6,411 bases of DNA from BJGV01 sp964013575 (GTDB lineage Bacteria > Pseudomonadota > Gammaproteobacteria > Burkholderiales > Nitrosomonadaceae). The position numbers were made by a program, and so were the translations under genes. Below are positions 1 through 4,870 of this stretch, in pieces. Position 1 is the stretch's first letter. Every line of letters begins with the position of its first letter. A model generated the notes under the pieces. The model saw nothing but the letters and a program-made list of their open reading frames with translations, had not been told where the DNA came from and did not search any database. Location: assembly GCA_964013575.1 (NCBI GenBank), contig CAXGWP010000032.1:1-6411 (forward strand), written 5' to 3'.

Positions 1-26
1 GAGTTCAATTCTTGGTGCCGGCACCA
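1..26 (+). tRNA. 3' end of a tRNA gene, probably tRNA-Thr(UGU), cut by the left edge
   Basis: The first 26 bases have the geometry of a tRNA 3' end: the last three bases of the T-stem 5' strand (GAG), the T-loop TTCAATT, the T-stem 3' strand CTTGG, the acceptor 3' strand TGCCGGC, discriminator A and an encoded CCA. The acceptor implies a 5' strand GCCGGCA lying outside the window. The anticodon is not in view. The threonine assignment is inferred from a diverged copy at 961-1010, which keeps the loop TTTGTAA (anticodon TGT) and matches this copy at 30 of the 34 positions they share in 1-34. The GCCGGC acceptor also fits bacterial tRNA-Thr(UGU). This copy has consensus bases and an intact terminator, so it is probably the working gene. 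Alternatives with a similar acceptor, such as tRNA-Leu, are less likely. Confidence 0.75.
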
Positions 27-37
27 TTAAAACAAGA

Positions 38-67
38 GGTTACATCATTCAGGTGCAGCCTTTTTTT
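38..67 (+). terminator. Rho-independent terminator of the tRNA gene
   Basis: Positions 38-46 pair with 52-60 around the five-base loop ATTCA. The nine positions hold six Watson-Crick pairs, two G-T wobbles and one A/C mismatch, and seven T follow directly (61-67). The A-rich stretch just before the stem can also pair with the T tract. The hairpin begins 11 bases after the CCA end, as expected for a terminator closing a tRNA transcript. Confidence 0.72.
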
Positions 68-92
68 GTTTAATGTATCAATTGCTACTAGT

Positions 93-121
93 TTGCTACT
101 TCTGGCACACTAAGATATAAC
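93..121 (+). promoter_or_regulatory. Possible sigma70 promoter upstream of tspO
   Basis: A -35-like TTGCTA (93-98) and a -10-like TATAAC (116-121) are separated by exactly 17 bases. They match the consensus at 4 of 6 and 5 of 6 positions. Transcription would begin near 128 and leave a leader of about 125 bases before tspO. The surrounding DNA is AT-rich, so chance matches are common. Nothing else of note is visible in the 185-base stretch from the terminator to tspO. Confidence 0.4.
100..120 (+). repeat. Imperfect direct repeat, copy A
   Basis: The 21 bases starting TTCTGGCA match positions 849-869 at 18 of 21 places without gaps. The two copies lie on either side of tspO. Copy A overlaps the possible -10 element of the tspO promoter. 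The function is unknown, and chance similarity in AT-rich DNA is possible. Confidence 0.35.
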
Positions 122-252
122 AAGCTACCGTGTATCCTATTTAGGCAAATATCATTGTAGGTATATATTGATGAAATGTCATTTAGGAAAGAGTAAATGA
201 AAAAATTTCCCTACTTACATTACTTTTCCTGTACATTTTTTAGGGGTGAGGT

Positions 253-753
253 ATGCAATCAAGAAATTTTACGCGCTCAATTCGTACACAGGCATTTGGC
301 TTGGTCGGATGGTTGCTAATTACGTATACAGCAGCAGCTCTCGGGGCAATTGCATCAGCTGATGCAGCAGTCTTCTATGCTGAGCTAATAAAGCCCTCAT
401 GGGCGCCGCCAGCATCGGTTTTTGGTCCGATATGGTCGATTCTTTATTTGCTCATGGGAATTGCAGTATGGCTCGTTTGGCGAGAGCCTCAAGCCACAAA
501 GCAAGCGCTAGGGTTGTTCGTTGTTCAGCTTAGTATTAATGCGCTTTGGTCGTGGATTTATTTTGTTTGGCACCTGGGTGCTTGGTCGTTTTTTGGTGTG
601 CTATTGCTTTTTATACTCATTGTTGCAACTCTTTTATCTTTTTGGAAGATCAGGCAAATGGCCGTTGTATTGATGATTCCATACTTGCTATGGGTCGGAT
701 TCGCTGCCGTACTGACCTGGACTACCTGGCAAAGTAATCCAATGTTTCTGTAA
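253..753 (+). CDS. tspO: TspO/MBR-family tryptophan-rich sensory membrane protein
   Basis: This is a 166-residue protein of the TspO/MBR (translocator/peripheral benzodiazepine receptor) family. These inner-membrane proteins bind porphyrins and related tetrapyrroles and influence stress or photosynthesis gene expression in some bacteria; the ligand here cannot be told from sequence. Five hydrophobic helices lie near residues 15-35, 56-77, 85-106, 110-131 and 137-158. The family loop motif KPSWAPP is at 47-53, followed by FGPIWSILYLLMG (57-69), NALWSW (96-101) and PYLLWV (143-148). There are 13 tryptophans. Length is usual for the family. The ATG at 253 is supported by AGGGG (242-246) six bases upstream. 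By hand count the gene is about 45% G+C against about 34% for the DUF4202 gene, and tRNA-Thr repeats flank it, so it may have been acquired. The family call is firm; the role is inferred. Confidence 0.93.
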   Translation: MQSRNFTRSIRTQAFGLVGWLLITYTAAALGAIASADAAVFYAELIKPSWAPPASVFGPIWSILYLLMGIAVWLVWREPQATKQALGLFVVQLSINALWSWIYFVWHLGAWSFFGVLLLFILIVATLLSFWKIRQMAVVLMIPYLLWVGFAAVLTWTTWQSNPMFL

Positions 754-960
754 TTGATCTAGGTAGTGCGATTTTGTATTATTCATATGAGAGAGCTATA
801 AGAACTACAACTAATACTTTTATAGTGAAGTTAAAATAATTGGCATAATTCTGGCATACTCAGCTATAAATAATAGGAGAAAGTAGGAACTGAGGGGAAT
901 AGATAATACTATGACTTAATTGTTGTTATTTGCTCTAGGTTGTTCCGATTTTCTTTAATT
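754..960. other. AT-rich spacer without a recognisable gene
   Basis: No convincing reading frame or terminator was seen after tspO. A six-base AT-only inverted repeat (796-801 with 820-825) has no T tract and is too weak to call. Positions 849-869 resemble 100-120, as described under repeats. TTGGCA (840-845) and TATAAA (865-870) look promoter-like but have a 19-base spacer. GCTCTAGGTTG near 932-942 might be a remnant of the D-arm of the tRNA copy that starts at 961, but this is uncertain. Confidence 0.5.
849..869 (+). repeat. Imperfect direct repeat, copy B
   Basis: These 21 bases, starting TTCTGGCA and ending in TATAA, match 100-120 at 18 of 21 places. Copy B lies 95 bases after the tspO stop and upstream of the tRNA-Thr remnant. 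It is not in the same order relative to the tRNA sequences as copy A, so it is not simply part of the same duplication. Confidence 0.35.
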
Positions 961-1010
961 TTTAATTTGTAATCAGAAGGTCCAGAGTTTAATTCTTAGT
1001 GCCAGCACTA
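961..1010 (+). pseudogene. Decayed 3' half of tRNA-Thr(UGU)
   Basis: The segment keeps exact tRNA spacing: anticodon 5' stem TTTAA (961-965), loop TTTGTAA with anticodon TGT (966-972), stem TCAGA (973-977), variable loop AGGTC (978-982), T-stem CAGAG (983-987), T-loop TTTAATT (988-994), CTTAG (995-999), acceptor TGCCAGC (1000-1006), A, then CTA in place of CCA. It cannot be functional: the 5' half is not recognisable, the anticodon and T-stems contain mismatches, and CCA is broken. It matches the intact tRNA end at 1-34 at 30 of 34 positions (985-1018), and all four differences are G or C becoming A or T. It marks a duplication or an old integration end to the right of tspO. Confidence 0.8.
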
Positions 1011-1052
1011 TTAAAACATAGAGTTATAAATTTCTGCTTGTAGTTCTTTCTG
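985..1052 (+). repeat. Direct repeat of tRNA-Thr 3' end plus terminator, right copy
   Basis: This is the partner of 1-68, displaced by 984 bases. After the matching ATTAAAACA, the region corresponding to the terminator is still traceable (GTTA, then TTC, G, TG, AG and a T-rich end) but the hairpin no longer pairs, so the terminator is probably dead. Together the copies enclose about 950 bp carrying tspO only. Confidence 0.5.
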
Positions 1053-1125
1053 ATTTAGCGCATTGACTTATACAAAACCATTTAGCTAATATTTTCATGC
1101 TTTTTTTTGTGTCATAAGTGGACGC

Positions 1126-1154
1126 TTGATTAAGACAGTAAGATTATTCTTAAT
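1126..1154 (+). promoter_or_regulatory. Possible promoter of the DUF4202 gene
   Basis: TTGATT (1126-1131) and CTTAAT (1149-1154) are 17 bases apart, each matching the sigma70 consensus at four of six positions. The end of the -10 touches a perfect palindrome (1153-1166). TATAAA at 1171-1176 is another possible -10 but lacks a fitting -35. The rest of the stretch from 1053 to 1125 holds only T-rich sequence, including eight T at 1101-1108. Confidence 0.3.
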
Positions 1155-1166
1155 GTAACGTTACAT
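1153..1166. promoter_or_regulatory. Perfect 14-bp palindrome, possible operator
   Basis: ATGTAACGTTACAT equals its own reverse complement. It overlaps or directly follows the possible -10 and lies 24 bases before the DUF4202 start codon, where a dimeric repressor would block transcription. I do not recognise it as the site of a particular regulator, and no regulator gene is in the window. Confidence 0.4.
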
Positions 1167-1190
1167 AATCTATAAATATATGGATAGAAG

Positions 1191-1805
1191 ATGAAATTTA
1201 ATAAAAATAGATTTAATCTTGCTATTGCACTATTTGATGAATTAAATAGTAAAGATCCTAATCGTGAAGTAATAGACGGAAAGGAACAACCAAAAGAGTT
1301 ACTTTATGCATATAGGGTAACAGAAATGCTAAAAAAATATGTGTCACATCCATCAGAAACATTGCAACTAGCAGCTAGATGCCAACATATCCAGCGATGG
1401 AAGATTGAGCGCAGAAATTTTCCTATGACAAGGATAGGGTATCATCAGTGGCGTAAAAATCTTAGAGATCTGCATGTTCGGACTGCAGCAAATATTCTGC
1501 GTAAAGTAGGGTATGAAGAAGGTGTAGTTGGTCAAGTTTGCTCATTGGTTAAAAAAGAAAAGCTAAAAACAGATATTGAATCACAGACCTTAGAGGATGT
1601 TGTTGTATTGGTATTTATAGAATGTTATTTAGAAAATTTTATTCATAAGCATAGAGATTATGATGAAATTAAAATTATGGATATTGTAGGTAAATCACTA
1701 CGTAAGATGACAGCTAAAGGCAGGAAGGTGGCGTTAGCTATGCTGGAATCTAAATCAGGAAGCGTATTATCCCACATGCTCAAAGATATCTCTAATATAG
1801 AATAG
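1191..1805 (+). CDS. DUF4202 family protein of unknown function
   Basis: This 204-residue soluble protein resembles the DUF4202 family, whose biochemical role is not established as far as I know. The family look comes from the N-terminal helix with NSKDPN (19-24), the core AARCQHIQRW (61-70), then FPMTRIGYHQWR (77-88) and LRDLHV (91-96). Histidines 66, 85 and 95 together with R63, R69, W70 and W87 form a conserved-looking cluster that could bind a metal or ligand; this is inference. The C-terminal half (about 110-200) is predicted helical and charged, with LEDVVVLVFIECYLENF (133-149) as a hydrophobic helix. No signal peptide or membrane span is seen. The ATG at 1191 is preceded by GGATAGAAG, a usable but imperfect ribosome site. 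It stands alone, with a palindrome upstream and a possible terminator directly after its stop. A hand count gives about 34% G+C. Confidence 0.8.
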   Translation: MKFNKNRFNLAIALFDELNSKDPNREVIDGKEQPKELLYAYRVTEMLKKYVSHPSETLQLAARCQHIQRWKIERRNFPMTRIGYHQWRKNLRDLHVRTAANILRKVGYEEGVVGQVCSLVKKEKLKTDIESQTLEDVVVLVFIECYLENFIHKHRDYDEIKIMDIVGKSLRKMTAKGRKVALAMLESKSGSVLSHMLKDISNIE

Positions 1806-1850
1806 ATGTATAATTCAGTAAGATTTTAATATACATTCTGAAATTTTTTT
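1804..1850 (+). terminator. Possible AT-rich terminator after the DUF4202 gene
   Basis: AGATGTATA (1804-1812) pairs with TATACAT-T-CT (1830-1839) as a nine-base stem with one bulged T and a 17-base loop. Seven T (1844-1850) follow after four bases. The stem overlaps the stop codon. The low G+C and large loop make it weak. Confidence 0.35.
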
Positions 1851-1863
1851 AAAAAAGGAAAAA

Positions 1864-1923
1864 ATGAATTTTAATAATAGGTGCCATCAAACTTATGAAA
1901 CATACAAAAGCAAAGAAGCATAA
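1864..1923 (+). CDS. Possible 19-residue leader-like reading frame
   Basis: An ATG at 1864 with AAGGA (1855-1859) four bases upstream opens a frame of 19 residues (MNFNNRC... ending KSKEA) that stops with TAA at 1921-1923. It overlaps the start of the 48-residue frame at 1895 by 29 bases in another frame. It has the best ribosome site in this gap, so it could be a short leader coupling translation to the next frame. No similarity is recognised, and chance is a real possibility at this length. Confidence 0.25.
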   Translation: MNFNNRCHQTYETYKSKEA

Positions 1924-2041
1924 ATTTAGTTTAAGCCTTCTTATGACAATGATTTTTGTAGCAATTATTGGAATATTATTGGAAGTGGCGCTTGTGTCTT
2001 ATGAGAAATCTGTTGCTCAGGAACAGATTTCTAAAAAATGA
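1895..2041 (+). CDS. Possible small single-span membrane protein, 48 residues
   Basis: The frame encodes a basic N-terminus (MKHTKAKKHK), one hydrophobic helix (about residues 13-34, LSLLMTMIFVAIIGILLEVALV) and a short polar tail ending in ISKK. That pattern of positive charges before a helix is typical of real small inner-membrane proteins with the tail outside the cytoplasm. The ribosome site is poor: AGGTG at 1879-1883 is 11 bases upstream. The stop TGA overlaps the next ATG (ATGA, 2038-2041). It lies between the DUF4202 gene and the channel gene. No family is recognised and the function is unknown. It may instead be a chance frame in AT-rich DNA. Confidence 0.4.
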   Translation: MKHTKAKKHKFSLSLLMTMIFVAIIGILLEVALVSYEKSVAQEQISKK

Positions 2042-2127
2042 GCTTATTATTTATGGGGTTCTTTTTTGTTATTTTTCCCCATTCTCTCAATGCTTCTACT
2101 TTTGGTATGCGAGGGCGTGGTAATTAA
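2038..2127 (+). CDS. Possible 29-residue signal-peptide-like peptide
   Basis: The ATG overlaps the stop of the preceding 48-residue frame by the ATGA arrangement usual for translational coupling. The product has a hydrophobic start (residues 2-14, SLLFMGFFFVIFP), a possible signal peptidase site after SLNA (residue 19), and a remaining ten-residue glycine- and arginine-rich tail, STFGMRGRGN. It has no positive charge before the hydrophobic part and no independent ribosome site. If real it would be exported or membrane-held. No relative is recognised. Confidence 0.3.
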   Translation: MSLLFMGFFFVIFPHSLNASTFGMRGRGN

Positions 2128-2163
2128 TTTTATTTGGGATAGGCAAAATAATTTGTATTTGAA

Positions 2164-2169
2164 TATAAT
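2164..2169 (+). promoter_or_regulatory. Consensus -10 element upstream of the MscS-family gene
   Basis: TATAAT is a perfect -10 hexamer lying 27 bases before the channel start codon. No good -35 sits at 16-18 bases; the closest, TAGGCA, is weak. The transcript would have a leader of about 20 bases carrying the AAAAGG ribosome site (2182-2187). It suggests the channel is transcribed on its own. Confidence 0.35.
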
Positions 2170-2196
2170 TTCTATGTAGAGAAAAGGTCTATATTT

Positions 2197-4704
2197 ATGG
2201 CCCTATTAGTGAGATTTATATATTTTGTATGTTTGGCCTTCCTAATTGTTGGATCTATCTGTTTTTCTGCTTTAGCTCAGGAGCCTTTATCTAATAAATC
2301 AGAAACTGAAGTTACTAAAATTCTGGAGTCTAATGTACAAGCAATTCCATTAGAAGCAGTATCAGATCGTGCGGCAAAGACTAATATTGAACTTAGTGCT
2401 CTTCTTCCAACTACAGAATCTATTCAGACACTTAAACGGATTGATTTAGAGCTTGATCTTGCTTTACCAGAAGTTAATTTATTGCTAGCCGAGATTCGGG
2501 AGGAGCTTGCTGGTAAGCCAAATATACTTACTTTACGAGAACTTGAAAATAGAAATAGTAGAATTCTTAAGCAACGAATACAGCCATGGATTAAGGAGCT
2601 TGATGATAATCTTATTGAAATTCAAAAATCTCTTCAAAAAACAGATGAAATTGTAGCAATTTGGGCAGAAACTTCGGATGCAGTCAGCTTACAGGATAAT
2701 GTGGCTGAGACTACTGTGAGAAGAATAGCTATAGTACGTAGTGATATTGAGAAAGCACGCTCAAAGATTGTAGAGCATCGCAATCAAATACTTGCTGTAC
2801 GTGATAAATTGATTATACCTAGCAGTTCTCTTGAAGCTGATTTTAAACAGTTACAAAACTCAAATGGATCTATAATCAGAGGAATTTTTGGGGCTAATAG
2901 GCCACCATTGTGGAGTCCACTGATACGTGATTCTCTTTATAAAGAGTGGGATGAGCTTGAGTTACAGCAATTATTTTATAAGCTTAAGAAAGATACAAGT
3001 GATCAAGCACCTTTATTAAATTTCCAGCTACTATTATTTGTAGTTTTAGCTCTTATATTGTATTGGCTTCGTGCCCGCGTTCGCAAGACTAATGCTGATA
3101 AAGACTATGATTTACAGAATGCTAGGGAGGTTTTCGAAGTACCACTGGCAATGGCATTATTGATTACAGCAAGTTTTACTACTCCGTTAGATTGGCTAGG
3201 AACTAACAATGTCAGCTTTATTGTAGTTTCTTTCTGTGGCTTAGCTATTTTATCAATTATTAGGCGCTTTCAGTTACCTATTGTTGCTCCATTAATATGG
3301 GGTCTCATGATCATTGCTATATTTGATCGGGTGGCTCTTGATCTTTTGGGTACTTCGCCCACTCTTGAACATGTTGTTTTCCTAATGGAGATGATTGTAG
3401 CACTTGGTTTTCTATTTTGGTTTCTGCGATCACAACGTCAAACTGAGACTTCTCCATTAGCTTCATTCCTTCCACTTCTTAACTATGCCATGAGATTGGC
3501 GGCTGTAGTTTTAGCAGTGGCCATATTTTCTGATTTAATTGGGTGGGATGATTTAGCAAGAGTACTGCGTGCTGGGATTCTTGGGGGGGGTTATGCGAGT
3601 ATAGGAGTTTATGTTTTATTTTTGGTGTTTCAAAGTTTAATAGCTTTTGTCCTTCTTTTTCGGCCGCTTAGTCTACTTCGTATGGTTTCAAGAAATAGGC
3701 AGCTTATACGGAAGAGGGTTGGAGGGGCGATGAAAATAATTGCTATTGGTTTGTGGGGAGTACTTGTATTACGTCCGATAGGATTACTTGATCTTATACT
3801 AGATAATTTTACTAGAGTATTAAGTGCAACTACTTCAATTGGTTCTCTTTCAGTATCATTGGGAGATATTGTGGTATTTGCTTTGATTATCTGGTTCTCT
3901 CGTTTGCTAGCACGTTTTGTTAATTTTGCCCTTCATGAAGATGTGTTTTCACGGGTCCGTACAGGTAGAGGTGTTCCTCAGGCCATTGCAGGTCTGGTAC
4001 GATATTCTCTAGTTTTTATTGGTTTCTTTATTGCTCTGGCTGCCGCAGGAATTGAGCTTACAAAATTAAGTATCATAGCAGGTGGTCTTGGTGTTGGTAT
4101 TGGATTTGGTCTGCAGAATGTAGTTAATAACTTTGTATCAGGTTTGATTCTTCTTTTTGAAAGGCCAATTGGGGTAGGTGATATAATAGAGTTACCAGAA
4201 ATCTGGGGGGAAATGAAAAAAATTGGAATTCGTGCAAGTGTAATTCGGAAATTTGATGGATCAGAAGTGATAGTTCCAAACAGTATGTTAGTATCTGATA
4301 AAGTTGTAAATTGGACATTAACGGACAGGGTTCGTCGGCTTGAGCTAGATATTGGTGTGGAGTATGGGACACCTGCTCAAAAGGTAATTGATCTTCTTGC
4401 TGAAGTGGCTAAATCTAATCGTAGAGTTTTTCCTAATCCTGAACCCCGTGCTTTCTTTGTTAATTTTGGTGATAGTGCTCTTGAGTTTAGACTTTGGACT
4501 TGGGTTGATGTTAATTATGGTTATTCAATTCATAGTGAATTAGCTGTTGCTATTCAGGAAGCGCTCAAGCAAGCAGGTATTGGTGTTCCATTCCCACAGC
4601 GTGACCTTCATATAGTGAGCGCTGATAAAGATAATACTTCCGATTTAGGTAAAGGGGTACATATACCTTCAAATCTAGCAACTGCTCCAGATTCTGATAA
4701 ATAG
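2197..4704 (+). CDS. Large MscS-family mechanosensitive ion channel, 835 residues
   Basis: This is an inner-membrane channel of the MscS superfamily, which opens under membrane tension to release solutes during hypo-osmotic shock. A signal peptide (1-27, cleavage after SALA) precedes a long predicted helical, charged periplasmic region (about 28-268). Hydrophobic spans follow near 273-291, 316-333, 340-355, 361-376, 393-410, 431-448, 468-488, 512-530, 555-574 and 600-618. The pore helix (about 624-655) has the glycine-rich AGGLGVGIGFGLQN signature (628-641). The MscS beta domain follows (PIGVGDIIEL, 657-666; VIVPNS; NWTLTD) and a C-terminal domain to about 800, with a polar tail. At 835 residues it is far longer than E. 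coli MscS (286) and resembles the MscK/YbiO-type large members, but it is not assignable to one. The ATG is supported by AAAAGG nine bases upstream. A run of eight G (3583-3590) lies in the coding sequence. Confidence 0.93.
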   Translation: MALLVRFIYFVCLAFLIVGSICFSALAQEPLSNKSETEVTKILESNVQAIPLEAVSDRAAKTNIELSALLPTTESIQTLKRIDLELDLALPEVNLLLAEIREELAGKPNILTLRELENRNSRILKQRIQPWIKELDDNLIEIQKSLQKTDEIVAIWAETSDAVSLQDNVAETTVRRIAIVRSDIEKARSKIVEHRNQILAVRDKLIIPSSSLEADFKQLQNSNGSIIRGIFGANRPPLWSPLIRDSLYKEWDELELQQLFYKLKKDTSDQAPLLNFQLLLFVVLALILYWLRARVRKTNADKDYDLQNAREVFEVPLAMALLITASFTTPLDWLGTNNVSFIVVSFCGLAILSIIRRFQLPIVAPLIWGLMIIAIFDRVALDLLGTSPTLEHVVFLMEMIVALGFLFWFLRSQRQTETSPLASFLPLLNYAMRLAAVVLAVAIFSDLIGWDDLARVLRAGILGGGYASIGVYVLFLVFQSLIAFVLLFRPLSLLRMVSRNRQLIRKRVGGAMKIIAIGLWGVLVLRPIGLLDLILDNFTRVLSATTSIGSLSVSLGDIVVFALIIWFSRLLARFVNFALHEDVFSRVRTGRGVPQAIAGLVRYSLVFIGFFIALAAAGIELTKLSIIAGGLGVGIGFGLQNVVNNFVSGLILLFERPIGVGDIIELPEIWGEMKKIGIRASVIRKFDGSEVIVPNSMLVSDKVVNWTLTDRVRRLELDIGVEYGTPAQKVIDLLAEVAKSNRRVFPNPEPRAFFVNFGDSALEFRLWTWVDVNYGYSIHSELAVAIQEALKQAGIGVPFPQRDLHIVSADKDNTSDLGKGVHIPSNLATAPDSDK
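3583..3590 (+). repeat. Run of eight G inside the channel gene
   Basis: This homopolymer encodes GGG-GGG-GGT (residues 463-465) in the membrane part of the channel. Gain of one G gives a stop about 30 codons later; loss of one G gives a stop within about eight codons. Either change would remove the pore helix and the whole MscS domain. G6 also occurs at 4205-4210. Confidence 0.9.
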
Positions 4705-4726
4705 GTAGTACTCTATTTTTTGGAAT

Positions 4727-4762
4727 ATTAATAAGGATCAAATTCTCCTCATTTTTATTAAT
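4727..4762. repeat. Inverted repeat after the channel gene
   Basis: ATTAATAA (4727-4734) is matched by TTATTAAT (4755-4762), and an inner AGGA/TCCT pair (4734-4737 with 4746-4749) can form instead of, or with, the outer stem if bases are bulged. No T tract follows, so it is not a standard terminator. It could act in 3'-end protection or as a weak terminator. The 166-base gap to ppc holds nothing else except the promoter-like site. Confidence 0.3.
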
Positions 4763-4822
4763 CTATATGGTAGATTTTAGTTAGTTTATCTCCTATTTCT
4801 TAGTAATGTTAAAATTAGGTTT

Positions 4823-4831
4823 TGGTATAAG
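4823..4831 (+). promoter_or_regulatory. Possible extended -10 promoter of ppc
   Basis: TGGTATAAG fits an extended -10 (TGN followed by a TATAAT-like hexamer with five of six matches). No clear -35 is present, which extended -10 promoters tolerate. Transcription would begin about 33 bases before the ppc start. Several TATATA repeats next to it make the exact site uncertain. Confidence 0.35.
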
Positions 4832-4870
4832 GTATATATAGTTTGCATCAGTATTTATGAAGGATATTAG

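Larger units (their letters stand above)
1..68 (+). repeat. Direct repeat of tRNA-Thr 3' end plus terminator, left copy
   Basis: The left copy comprises the tRNA end (1-26), a shared ATTAAAACA (26-34) and the terminator hairpin and T tract (38-67). The partner is 985-1052. The first 34 bases align without gaps at 30 of 34; further on, the alignment needs small gaps and is weaker. The repeat may extend left beyond the window, because the right copy still shows anticodon-arm sequence. Confidence 0.65.

Noticed and set aside
164..169. TATATT with TTAGGC 17 bases upstream (141-146) as the tspO promoter.
   Set aside because: The -35 matches only two of six bases; the 93-121 pair is better.
197..319. 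A 40-codon frame starting at ATG 197 with AGGA eight bases upstream and running into tspO in another frame.
   Set aside because: Most of its length lies inside tspO out of frame, the peptide (MKKFPYLHYF...) is not recognisable, and the AT-rich leader makes such frames common. A leader peptide cannot be excluded.
546..737. A 63-codon frame inside tspO in another frame.
   Set aside because: It is a shadow of the well-supported tspO gene and has no ribosome site or family features.
796..825. Hairpin CTATAA/TTATAG after tspO as a terminator.
   Set aside because: The stem is only six bases, A/T apart from one pair, with an 18-base loop and no T tract.
838..853. TGGCATA-N4-TGGCA as a sigma54 (-24/-12) promoter.
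   Set aside because: The -12 part is not TTGC, and no sigma54-dependent gene or activator site follows.
927..960. A complete 5' half of the tRNA-Thr copy before 961.
   Set aside because: Only GCTCTAGGTTG resembles a D-arm, the distance to the anticodon is too long, and no acceptor 5' strand is visible, so only the 3' half is annotated.
4124..4372. An 82-codon frame on the minus strand within the MscS-domain part of the channel gene.
   Set aside because: It lies opposite a highly conserved coding region, and its product has no recognisable features.
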